Assembly (NCBI RefSeq): GCF_014636475.1
Contig: NZ_BMEL01000005.1
Coordinates: 1-64,000, forward strand
Reading direction: 5' to 3'
DNA from: Halobacillus andaensis
GTDB taxonomy: Bacteria; Bacillota; Bacilli; Bacillales; Halobacillaceae
DNA length: 64,000 nt
Shown here piece after piece: positions 26,197-33,921 of the stretch. The notes under the pieces are model-generated. The model saw nothing but the letters and a program-made list of their open reading frames with translations, ran no database searches and was not told the DNA's origin. Position numbers and translations under genes: made by a program. Within the stretch, counting starts at the first letter, position 1. Each line of letters begins with the position of its first letter.

Positions 26197-26652
26197 GTCG
26201 ATTTGCTGATCGGCATAAGTGCCAAGCTTTTTCAACAATTCAATCGCCTGCTTCTTCTCATCTTCAGATAGTCCACCTGTAATTTTCTCAATCTGTTTCC
26301 AGTGGTCAGGGAAAATACCATGTAATAGTTCTTTTCCTTGATCATTAATAGACGCATACGTGATTCTGCGATCACTTGGACAAGGAACACGTTCGATAAA
26401 CCCTTTCTGCTCGAGCTTATCAACCACGTACGTAATACTTCCGCTGGCTAATAAAATCTTTTCTCCAATTTTTTGCAGCGGCTGTTCTCCTTCATGATAA
26501 AGCAGCTCTAGTACGCCAAACTCAGTTGGATTCAAACCATATCTTTGAATATCATCTTTCACTAAATCAGCAATGGAACGCTGGGCTTTCGCTAATACAA
26601 CAAAAAGCTTAAGCGATGGATCTTGTTTTTTTCTTTTATAAGATTCGTCCAT
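26194..26652 (-). CDS. MarR-family regulator (MhqR-like)
   Basis: A 152-aa winged-helix regulator. The block LNPTEFGVLELLYHEGEQPLQKIGEKILLASGSITYVVDKLE covers the recognition helices, and PSDRRITYASI forms the wing. It looks like B. subtilis MhqR, which senses quinones and catechols and represses dioxygenase and azoreductase genes. No such target is adjacent; the downstream ABC-F gene has its own promoter. The assignment to MhqR is by recall of the family, not by search. Confidence 0.78.
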   Translation of the reverse strand: MDESYKRKKQDPSLKLFVVLAKAQRSIADLVKDDIQRYGLNPTEFGVLELLYHEGEQPLQKIGEKILLASGSITYVVDKLEQKGFIERVPCPSDRRITYASINDQGKELLHGIFPDHWKQIEKITGGLSEDEKKQAIELLKKLGTYADQQID

Positions 26653-26747
26653 AGTCCTCTTCCTCTCATCCTACCCTCTCGTTACGTTTAATATATCAAA
26701 GAATAGGGCCTTTCTAAAGAAAAACTAAAGACTTTTTTATTCAACCA

Positions 26748-26790
26748 AGAAAGACCCGGACCATTCATTCGAATTTGCTCGGGTCTTTCT
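26748..26790. repeat. hairpin, possible terminator
   Basis: AGAAAGACCCG and CGGGTCTTTCT form an 11-bp stem with a 21-nt loop in the 300-bp gap between marR and the cupredoxin gene. No clear U-run follows on either strand. Confidence 0.5.
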
Positions 26791-26811
26791 GTATTTAGCA
26801 GTCACCGCTTC

Positions 26812-26882
26812 GTCAACATCCTTTGCTTTCCTGCGGGGTCTTCGGGCTCTTGCTGTACCCGCAGGAGTCTTCGCATGTTGAC
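26812..26882. repeat. palindromic repeat with CCTGCGGG/CCCGCAGG core
   Basis: An outer GTCAACAT/ATGTTGAC inverted repeat encloses an inner CTGCGGG/CCCGCAG pair. The same order of motifs (CTTTCCTGCGGG, CAGGAGT, CGCATGTTGACT) recurs in diverged form at 35776-35830. It is non-coding. Confidence 0.7.
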
Positions 26883-26954
26883 TACGCTACATAGTGTTAA
26901 TCTTTGAATGAGCGTTAATTATCCGTCTGACAATTATCGTTTTAACCTAGCCCA

Positions 26955-27353
26955 TTATTCTACAACTAACGTGGACTGCATATCTTCATGTCCTTCACCG
27001 CAAGGAACACTACATTCAATCGTATACTCACCTGGTTCTTCAGGAGTAAAAGTAGTAGAGCCTTCTGAATCCATACTGACATCGAGATCTTCTATCGCAA
27101 TCCCGTGTGCGCCTTCTTCATTCGAAAGGTTAACCGTCACTTCTTCCCCAGACTGTACTGTATATTCTTCCTGATCAAATTCAAAGTTAGTGGCTGATAT
27201 ATCAAGCGTATTTCCAGAAGCCTCTTCACCGCTTCCATCTTCCATTTCTTCTGACCCTTCATCTGACCCCGTATCCTCTTCTTCTGAGCCGCCACAAGCT
27301 GCTAAAACTACAATAAGACTAAACATTAACGCCATAAGTATTTTTTTCGACAT
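26955..27353 (-). CDS. cupredoxin lipoprotein with a CuA-type copper motif
   Basis: A 132-aa exported lipoprotein: signal MSKKILMALMFSLIVVLAAC with lipobox LAAC, then an acidic Glu/Asp/Gly/Ser linker (about 22-48), then one cupredoxin domain. The end carries ECSVPCGEGHEDM, that is C-x3-C-x3-H-x2-M, the binuclear CuA pattern of cytochrome oxidase subunit II; the upstream histidine is in EEGAHGI. There are no transmembrane helices or other oxidase subunits nearby. It could be a copper or electron carrier at the membrane surface, or a Cox assembly factor. GGAGG precedes the ATG. Confidence 0.85.
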   Translation of the reverse strand: MSKKILMALMFSLIVVLAACGGSEEEDTGSDEGSEEMEDGSGEEASGNTLDISATNFEFDQEEYTVQSGEEVTVNLSNEEGAHGIAIEDLDVSMDSEGSTTFTPEEPGEYTIECSVPCGEGHEDMQSTLVVE

Positions 27354-27391
27354 CCTACATCCTCCTTACTTTATTTAGATATAGTTACCTT

Positions 27392-28333
27392 TTACCGATC
27401 ATTTCCATTAGCAAACCTTTGGATATTCTTAACAACTGCGGGATCAGGGGCCAGGAATGTAAAATGATTCGAAAGTACTTGTATATGGGTTGGTGTTTCA
27501 CCTTTGATCTCACCGTCCATGTCAATTTTTTGGGCGGTCTCTACGTTGATTTTAATATCTTCTCCTTGAAGATAAGTCAACTCTTGAAAATTTTCCGGAT
27601 CAGACCAGGGCTTGTTCATAGAGAGTAATTCTCTAAATAACGTCAAATTTGAATTTTTAATGATGAGGACGTCGAGCTTCCCATCTTCCGGACGCGTATC
27701 AGGAATGGGCACTTCTCTCGTCCCTACAAATCGTCCGTTCATGACTAATACCATAACGGCTTCATCCCGGATTTTCTCTCCATCTACTTCAGCTGTAAAG
27801 TGAAAAGAGTCGGCTTGATTCATCGTTTTAAAAGCACTAATAAAATAACTGAGCACGCCAAAACGATCTTTTTGTCCTTTATCAATATTCGTTGAAGTTT
27901 CGGTAATTAAACCAATCCCCCAAAAATTTATGAAAAAGTCATCGTTAGATTTTCCAATGTCTACACTTACTTCCTCTCCCTTAATGGCAGCTTCAGCAGC
28001 TTGTCGAAGAGCCTGCGGGGTGCCAAGTACGCGACTAAAATCGTTGCACGTCCCGCCAGGAAGGATGCTGATGACCGGTTTAGGAGTTAGCTCAGCCATA
28101 CAATTGATGCATTCGTGTAACGTCCCGTCTCCGCCTAAAATAAAGAGCACGTCTACATAAGGTCCGTAGCTGCAGCACGTCTCTTTAAAATCCTCCAGGC
28201 TTTCGGTTTGAATGACTTGCAGCTCTTTCACCTGCTGGGTAATAACGGGGATCGTTTCTGATAAATTCTGTTCCAATTCTCCATTGCCTGCATTTCCATT
28301 ATATATAAATAATCCACGTTCATAACGAGGCAT
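27392..28333 (-). CDS. diacylglycerol/lipid kinase family protein (YegS/BmrU type)
   Basis: A 313-aa lipid kinase-fold protein. The N-terminal nucleotide-binding domain has YNGNAGNGE, FILGGDGTLHECIN and LPGGTCNDFSRVLG; the C-terminal beta domain carries WGIGLITETSTNID and DGKLDVLII. Such proteins phosphorylate diacylglycerol or related lipids; the true substrate is not clear. A second, different member is at 53660. AAAGGAGGAG precedes the start. Confidence 0.85.
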   Translation of the reverse strand: MPRYERGLFIYNGNAGNGELEQNLSETIPVITQQVKELQVIQTESLEDFKETCCSYGPYVDVLFILGGDGTLHECINCMAELTPKPVISILPGGTCNDFSRVLGTPQALRQAAEAAIKGEEVSVDIGKSNDDFFINFWGIGLITETSTNIDKGQKDRFGVLSYFISAFKTMNQADSFHFTAEVDGEKIRDEAVMVLVMNGRFVGTREVPIPDTRPEDGKLDVLIIKNSNLTLFRELLSMNKPWSDPENFQELTYLQGEDIKINVETAQKIDMDGEIKGETPTHIQVLSNHFTFLAPDPAVVKNIQRFANGNDR

Positions 28334-28475
28334 CGTTCTCCTCCTTTACCCTATCCGTGTTACTATAATTGCCTGTTTTAAGAGCCATCAAACGTCTGTC
28401 TGCTTATAAACAAAGAGGTTTACCTATTCATTTAAAACTTATATACTATTAAATGTTTAGGAGGCTAACTAAAGC

Positions 28476-28925
28476 ATGAATCGACAAATTGAACCTTTAT
28501 TAGGCTATAACATTAATGTGATTTCTCATTTTCTAAAAAATATGTATAACGAAAAGTTAAGTGAATATGGTTTGACGAATGCTCAAGCCAAGGTCATTTA
28601 CTTTTTAGCCAAACATGGAGAGCAGAGCCAGTCAGATTTGCAAAATCGATTGTATATTAAAGCTTCTTCCATGAATGGCATTATTGAATCTCTATTAAAA
28701 AATGAGTGCATTACGAAAGATTCAAGTAGAAAGGATAAACGCACAAAGGTGATTCAGCTGACAGAAAAAGGGGAAGAGCTGGATCAGACGATTTGGACGA
28801 TTATCCAGGAGATTGAAGCAGAGATTACAAAGGACTTTTCCGAAGAAGAGCAGCGCGTCATTGTTTCCTGGCTGAATAAAATCCAGCGTAACTTAACAGA
28901 AGGTTCTGATCAGACGGATCACTAA
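28476..28925 (+). CDS. MarR-family transcriptional regulator
   Basis: A 149-aa winged-helix regulator: LTNAQAKVIYFLAKHGEQSQSDLQNRLYIKASSMNGIIESLLKN is the helix-turn-helix and SRKDKRTKVIQLTEKG the wing. It stands before the Yip1/HlyD-like pair on the same strand but is closed by a terminator, so it may regulate that pair or itself. Ligand unknown. AGGAGG precedes ATG 28476. Confidence 0.85.
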   Translation: MNRQIEPLLGYNINVISHFLKNMYNEKLSEYGLTNAQAKVIYFLAKHGEQSQSDLQNRLYIKASSMNGIIESLLKNECITKDSSRKDKRTKVIQLTEKGEELDQTIWTIIQEIEAEITKDFSEEEQRVIVSWLNKIQRNLTEGSDQTDH

Positions 28926-28940
28926 CCAAATACTTCTTAG

Positions 28941-28973
28941 CAAACGCCGCTTTTGTATGAAGCGGCGTTTTCC
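28941..28973 (+). terminator. terminator of marR
   Basis: An AAACGCCGCT/AGCGGCGTTT hairpin ending in TTTTCC lies 16 bp after the stop. Confidence 0.85.
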
Positions 28974-29053
28974 AATAATTGATAAAAATCGATAGAAAGA
29001 TTAAGAATTTTCAGTTACACTTATGAATAGATGATTCAGGAAGGTGACGTCCG

Positions 29054-29728
29054 ATGACTTACTCAACTAATTTCGTTCGACTATTTTTCCAGCCTCATGA
29101 TCAATTAATCGTGCTTCGTAAATCAGAACGCATTCGAAACTTTTGGAAAGCTTTTTTTCTATTGTTCTTTCTAACGATCCTTACATACTCAGCTGCTACG
29201 TGGTCAGGGTTAGGAACGGACCCGCTCTCCTATAAAATCACCACTCTCAGCCGAATTGACTTTGAATTTCAGAAAATTTGGTTCTTGTTTGGCCGTTTAT
29301 CTATAGCCGTTCTCTTATTTCTCGGTGTTATTCTATTTACACCCTTTATATACTGGCTGCTTTTTGACGTTTCTTATAAAAAAGCCGTTAACATTCAATT
29401 AACCGTTTGGGCTGTCATGCTTTTCGAACGCCTCACTTGGATTCCTTTTATGATTTATTTAGGGCTTGATTGGTATGTATCCCCTTTATCGTTCGGTATC
29501 ATTGCTTCCTATTTTACATACTTGGAATGGGTCGTCTATTTCTTTGGATCGATTTCTTTATTTCAGCTTTTTGTTGTATGGTTTCAAATCAAATCCCTCT
29601 CTACACTTTCAAATTCAAGGAAGTGGTGGGTCATCACAGGTGTTCTTCTATGGAACCTTATCTTATGGGCCGCTACAGCAGCGCTTTTATTTTTTGATGA
29701 AACTATCGTTCAACTACTACTCTCTTGA
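29054..29728 (+). CDS. Yip1-like multi-pass membrane protein
   Basis: A 224-aa protein with about five hydrophobic segments (near 32-50, 75-105, 118-140, 150-180 and 195-220). The layout resembles Yip1-domain proteins, which in Firmicutes often sit beside export adaptor proteins. It is followed 12 bp later by an HlyD-like protein, so the two are probably translated as a unit. I assign no function beyond that. Confidence 0.6.
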   Translation: MTYSTNFVRLFFQPHDQLIVLRKSERIRNFWKAFFLLFFLTILTYSAATWSGLGTDPLSYKITTLSRIDFEFQKIWFLFGRLSIAVLLFLGVILFTPFIYWLLFDVSYKKAVNIQLTVWAVMLFERLTWIPFMIYLGLDWYVSPLSFGIIASYFTYLEWVVYFFGSISLFQLFVVWFQIKSLSTLSNSRKWWVITGVLLWNLILWAATAALLFFDETIVQLLLS

Positions 29729-29740
29729 AGGATGATCCTA

Positions 29741-31018
29741 ATGAAAACCTCTCGTAAAAAGAAAGGAATCACCATTGGTGTCTTCCTTTTTATTCTTTGC
29801 AATAGTCTATTACTCTACTTTGATAAAAACCATTTAATCGAGCGCAAATCATTTGTTCGAGAGTGGTCTGGAACATTCACTGCCGATGTGGTGGAATCCC
29901 TGGATGTACGTGGTGTGTTCACTTCGGAGGAGGACACTCCTGTTTATTTTGATGAGAACACGGGTGCTTTTCAGGAATTCTTTGTCGAAATTGGAGATGA
30001 AGTAAGTGAAGGCGATGAGTTATATGCCTATGAAGTCCTTCATTATGAAGATCAAGTAAATGACCTGGAGTTAGAATCTGCAAAAATAGAAGAAGAAATA
30101 GCGGCTATCGATACATATATAACCACGTTAGAAAGCTACACTATTGATGACGGATCAGAGGATTCGTTTGGCGGGTTTGACTCCCCTTTCTCAAATAATG
30201 AAGACGAAGATGAAGACCTTGAAGATACGGGCGAAGAGTCTACAGCTGAAGCCGAGCTCATTCAAGAGGAAGCCATTAACGATAAAGAAAAAGAACGTGC
30301 TCAAAAAGAAGCGGAACTAGCCATGGTTAATGACCAGCTTGATCAGTTGACAACTACTGGGCAGACCATTACCGTTCGAAGCACATTTGAAGGTGTCGTG
30401 CGTGATCGTTCAGCTGACCTTTCATCTCCCCTTCTTACGATCGCTTCTACTCAGCTTATTGTAGAGGGAGAAGTGAATGAAGAAGACAGAAAGCAGCTTG
30501 AAGAAGGGATGCGAACAGAGTTATCCGTAACAGATATAGAAGACGAAGAAGTCACGCTTGAGGGAACAATGGAGAAGCTCGATACCTTTTCAAAAGAGAC
30601 CGACGTCCATAAAGCGAGTAAGTATCCTTTTGAGATTTCACTTTCAGAAGAAAACGAAGCCCTGCGGCCAGGGTATCATACAGATATTAAAGTGATTACA
30701 GATGAAGCCTCTGAGACAGTAGCCGCTTTTGATGAAGTTCTTATTACTGAGGAACATTTGTATGCCTGGGAAATGAATGATCAAGGCCTGCTTGAAAAAA
30801 AGGAAATTGAAACAGGGTTAGAAAAGGATGGTGTAGTTGAAGTACAGAACGGCCTCGAAGATCAAGTCAAACTGGCTCATGAGCCCAAAGACCGCTTCCG
30901 GAACCTTACTCCAATTGTCACGCCGATCGACTATCATCACGTGAAAGAAGACGAACTTTTTCAAGGGTCAAAAGCAGTGATGAAAGAAAACTTCCTGCTC
31001 GGTGTATTTAATCGGTAA
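29741..31018 (+). CDS. HlyD/RND-adaptor-like membrane-anchored protein
   Basis: A 425-aa protein with one N-terminal transmembrane helix (about residues 9-26). A biotinyl-lipoyl-like half follows (EIGDEVSEGDELYAYEV), then a long acidic coiled-coil hairpin (about 105-200, with the run NNEDEDEDLEDTGEE), the second lipoyl half and a beta-barrel domain. This is the plan of the periplasmic-adaptor fold used with MacB-type ABC or other exporters in Gram-positives. No ABC permease or ATPase is adjacent, only the Yip1-like protein. ATG 29741 is 9 nt after AAGG. Confidence 0.75.
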   Translation: MKTSRKKKGITIGVFLFILCNSLLLYFDKNHLIERKSFVREWSGTFTADVVESLDVRGVFTSEEDTPVYFDENTGAFQEFFVEIGDEVSEGDELYAYEVLHYEDQVNDLELESAKIEEEIAAIDTYITTLESYTIDDGSEDSFGGFDSPFSNNEDEDEDLEDTGEESTAEAELIQEEAINDKEKERAQKEAELAMVNDQLDQLTTTGQTITVRSTFEGVVRDRSADLSSPLLTIASTQLIVEGEVNEEDRKQLEEGMRTELSVTDIEDEEVTLEGTMEKLDTFSKETDVHKASKYPFEISLSEENEALRPGYHTDIKVITDEASETVAAFDEVLITEEHLYAWEMNDQGLLEKKEIETGLEKDGVVEVQNGLEDQVKLAHEPKDRFRNLTPIVTPIDYHHVKEDELFQGSKAVMKENFLLGVFNR

Positions 31019-31102
31019 GAGAAAGGTTTTGCAAAAATACTAGTCTCATGACACGATATATAGTAGTTTTTGTAGAACATCGTGAGAAAAGGGGCTAGTC
31101 CT

Positions 31103-32119
31103 ATGAAGATAAGTGTACTTGATCAATCTCCCATTCTATCAGGAATGACGCCGGCAGATGCCTTTCAACAAACGACCGAGCTTGCCAAGGTGGCAGACCA
31201 GCTGGGCTTTCACCGTTTTTGGGTAGCTGAACACCATAGCACGAAAAGTTTAGCGGGGTCTTCTCCTGAGATCTTAGCTACTCACCTGGCCAGCCAGACG
31301 GAGCAAATACGTATTGGAACTGGAGGCATCCTTCTTCCTCATTACAGCCCTTATAAAATTGCAGAAGTGTTTCGTGTACTGGAAACCTTGTATCCCGGCA
31401 GGATTGACTTAGGAGTCGGCCGAGCTCCTGGCGGCGTACCTAACGTTAATTTAGCTTTAAATCGCGGTCAACTCCCTTCTATCGAGGATTATCCCGCTCA
31501 ATTGAGTGAGCTTCTCTCTTACCTTTACGGAGAGGACCCGCATGAGATGGGGATTTACGCCTCGCCTAAGGGGGAACATAGTCCGCCGATCTGGATGTTA
31601 GGGTCCAGTGGAACGAGTGCCCGCGTCGCGTCTGAACTAGGCGTTTCTTATTCCTTTGCCCATTTCATCAATGGACATGGAGGAGCTAGAGCCATGCGCC
31701 GTTATCACGACTATTTTCAACCTTCTGTCCAGCAAGAGGCACCTTGCGGCAATGTTTCTATTTTTGCTGTTTGTGCTGAAACGGATGAACATGCTGAGTT
31801 TTTGGCCTCGAGTCTGGACTTAGCTATATTAAAAATTGAACAAGGCGGCTTACAGCAAAACTTTCCGACCCCAGAAGATGCGCTGCACTATTCGTATACG
31901 ATGTTTGAGGAACAGCAAATCCAAGATAACCGAAACCGAATGGTCGTCGGCTCACCAGAGAAAGTAAAACAAGAGATTGAAGATCTTGCTCACTATTACA
32001 ATGTGGACGAAGTCATTATTAACACCATTGTCTCTCCTTTTGAGGACCGAGTGAAATCGTATCAATTAATCGCTGAAGCTTTTCAGTTAAAAGGAGCGAA
32101 ACGCCATGTTAGCTTTTGA
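31103..32119 (+). CDS. luciferase-like (LLM) flavin-dependent monooxygenase
   Basis: A 338-aa TIM-barrel protein of the LLM class, MsnO8-like. Family sequences are MKISVLDQSPI at the start, FWVAEHHSTKSLAGSSPE, RIGTGGILLPHYSPYKIAE and LGVGRAPGG. These use FMNH2 or a reduced flavin to oxidise an organic substrate that cannot be read here. Its end overlaps the next gene by 14 bp, suggesting translational coupling. Confidence 0.85.
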   Translation: MKISVLDQSPILSGMTPADAFQQTTELAKVADQLGFHRFWVAEHHSTKSLAGSSPEILATHLASQTEQIRIGTGGILLPHYSPYKIAEVFRVLETLYPGRIDLGVGRAPGGVPNVNLALNRGQLPSIEDYPAQLSELLSYLYGEDPHEMGIYASPKGEHSPPIWMLGSSGTSARVASELGVSYSFAHFINGHGGARAMRRYHDYFQPSVQQEAPCGNVSIFAVCAETDEHAEFLASSLDLAILKIEQGGLQQNFPTPEDALHYSYTMFEEQQIQDNRNRMVVGSPEKVKQEIEDLAHYYNVDEVIINTIVSPFEDRVKSYQLIAEAFQLKGAKRHVSF

Positions 32120-32789
32120 TCACCTTGTCATTGCCTCGAAACAGCCAAAGCAAGACCAAGAGGAGTTTACCAGCACCCACGGATTAAAGGGAGTGCCTGG
32201 CGGCCATCATAAAATTTGGGGCACCTTTAATGAACTTTGTTACTTCACCAATGATAATTATATTGAATGGCTCGGTTTAAGCGATCATGAAACGGCATCT
32301 AACTCAGACAATCCGCTCATTCAGCAGTTTAAACAAACGTTTGACCAAGGTGAATTCGGTCCGTTTCAGTTCGCCCTTCGTACGACCTCTATGGATGAGT
32401 ACATCACCTATTATGAGGAAAAAGGCATCTCTTATCATGGTCCTTTTCCAGGAGAACGCAGACGCCCTGATGGCTCCTTATTAAAGTGGAGAATGCTATT
32501 TCCAGAAGCTCTTGATCACGTGAAGGCTCCCCTCCCCTTCCTAATTGAATGGACAGGTAAAAATGAGCCCTCCAGTAAAGCAGACATCAATTCGTCTCGC
32601 TTTCTTCACCTTTCTTTAGGAATATCCGACTTTGAAGCCACCAAAAGACTGTTTGAAACCATTTATAGGCTTCCTAAAACAACGACCGAAGCGACAACAG
32701 CCAGCTATCCCCTGGAAAATGGTCAGCTGATTTTAGAAAATGGAGATCACCTCCTCACCCAATTCGATCACTTCTCGATTACGAAATAA
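32106..32789 (+). CDS. VOC-fold protein, glyoxalase-like
   Basis: A 227-aa protein with the glyoxalase-like N-terminal module FDHLVIASKQPKQ, GGHHKIWGTFNELCYF and NYIEWLGL. A second half has SRFLHLSLGISDFEATKRLF, so it is a two-module VOC fold. Enzymes of this kind are metal-dependent lyases, isomerases or dioxygenases. The tight coupling to the LLM oxygenase suggests successive steps, which is inference. Confidence 0.78.
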   Translation: MLAFDHLVIASKQPKQDQEEFTSTHGLKGVPGGHHKIWGTFNELCYFTNDNYIEWLGLSDHETASNSDNPLIQQFKQTFDQGEFGPFQFALRTTSMDEYITYYEEKGISYHGPFPGERRRPDGSLLKWRMLFPEALDHVKAPLPFLIEWTGKNEPSSKADINSSRFLHLSLGISDFEATKRLFETIYRLPKTTTEATTASYPLENGQLILENGDHLLTQFDHFSITK

Positions 32790-32808
32790 TGACGTTGCAG
32801 TCAAAGCA

Positions 32809-32847
32809 GCTTGTAGGGAAAACCTCGTTTTCTCTACAAGTTTTTTT
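32809..32847 (+). terminator. terminator, CTTGTAG palindrome family copy 1
   Basis: CTTGTAGGGAAAAC/GTTTTCTCTACAAG forms a strong stem followed by TTTTTTT. Close relatives stand at 53601-53632 and 56380-56415. Confidence 0.9.
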
Positions 32848-32913
32848 ATCTTAAAAATGAAATGTTCCATTGCGTTGACACTACAGTCAACGTTCTTTTT
32901 TTGTCCGAGCTAT

Positions 32914-32939
32914 TAAAAATTTACAAATATAACCGATAT
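32914..32939 (+). promoter_or_regulatory. sigma-D-like (motility) promoter of the BMP/chemoreceptor operon
   Basis: TAAA, 14 bp, ACCGATAT; the B. subtilis sigma-D consensus is TAAA-N15-GCCGATAT. It lies about 38 bp before the start codon of the BMP lipoprotein, and the operon encodes a chemoreceptor, a normal sigma-D target. Confidence 0.7.
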
Positions 32940-32976
32940 TACATGTTGTTAGACATCTTACAAGAGGAGTGAGTGT

Positions 32977-33921
32977 ATGAGTGCATGTCGATGGTTCGGA
33001 TTACTTTTCCTATGTTTCGTCGTCGCTGGATGCAGCAGCGAGGAAGCTGATTCTGCCAGCGCGGAGAAAGGAATTAGCGCCGGCCTGCTTGTTACGGAGA
33101 GTGGGCTTGGTGACGATTCGTTTAGCGACTCTGCGTTTCAAGGACTGGAGCAAGCTAGGGACGAACTCGGTATAACGTTCGATTATCGTGAACCTTTTAA
33201 TGGAGACTTTGAGGGGCATATGGAGGATTTAATTGAGCAGGGACACGATGTGATTATGGGGCTTGGATATGATTCTCAAGCATCGATTGATGCTCTTGCT
33301 GAGAAGTATCCTGATCAGCAGTTTGTGTTAATTGATGCGGTTTCTGAGTTCGATAATGTAACGTCAATTACGTTTCGTGAGGATGAAGGAAGTTACTTAA
33401 TTGGTTTGCTGGCTGGGATGAAAACGGAATCTGATGTCGTTGGATTTATCGGCGGTGAACAGATCGAGGTGGTGGAACGGTTTGAGAACGGATTTCGTGA
33501 TGGTGTTCAAGAAGTGAATGATAATGCTGAAGTGCTTGTTGAATATGCAGGTACGTTTGATGATGATGCGAAAGGTGCGGACCTGACGCGCGAGTTAACT
33601 GAGGATAAAGCCGATTATGTGTTTCACGCAGCAGGTTTTACTGGGGTAGGCGTGATGAAAGAAGCGGAAAATCTAGGAATCTATGCATTTGGTGCCGACA
33701 GTGATCAGTATTATGTGGCTGAAGATGCTGTCGTCTCATCCATGATGAAAAATGTAAATGTGGCTCTTTATGATGTAATGGCTCAGCTTACCGAAGGCGA
33801 ACCTTTAAAGGGCGGCTTACAAGAGCTTGGCATTGAAGAAGAAGGCGTAGGACTTGCACCGATCCGTTTGATTCAATTGTCTGATGAAGAACAGGACCGC
33901 ATAGACGAGGAGGTTAACTAA
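32977..33921 (+). CDS. BMP-family (PnrA-like) binding lipoprotein
   Basis: A 314-aa lipoprotein: signal [19 protein letters not shown] with lipobox VAGC, then a two-lobed basic-membrane-protein fold ([61 protein letters not shown]). BMP/PnrA proteins usually bind purine nucleosides for an ABC importer. No permease or ATPase is present; instead the stop shares a base with the start of a chemoreceptor, so it probably presents ligand to that receptor. Very acidic, as expected for a halophile. Confidence 0.85.
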   Translation: MSACRWFGLLFLCFVVAGCSSEEADSASAEKGISAGLLVTESGLGDDSFSDSAFQGLEQARDELGITFDYREPFNGDFEGHMEDLIEQGHDVIMGLGYDSQASIDALAEKYPDQQFVLIDAVSEFDNVTSITFREDEGSYLIGLLAGMKTESDVVGFIGGEQIEVVERFENGFRDGVQEVNDNAEVLVEYAGTFDDDAKGADLTRELTEDKADYVFHAAGFTGVGVMKEAENLGIYAFGADSDQYYVAEDAVVSSMMKNVNVALYDVMAQLTEGEPLKGGLQELGIEEEGVGLAPIRLIQLSDEEQDRIDEEVN

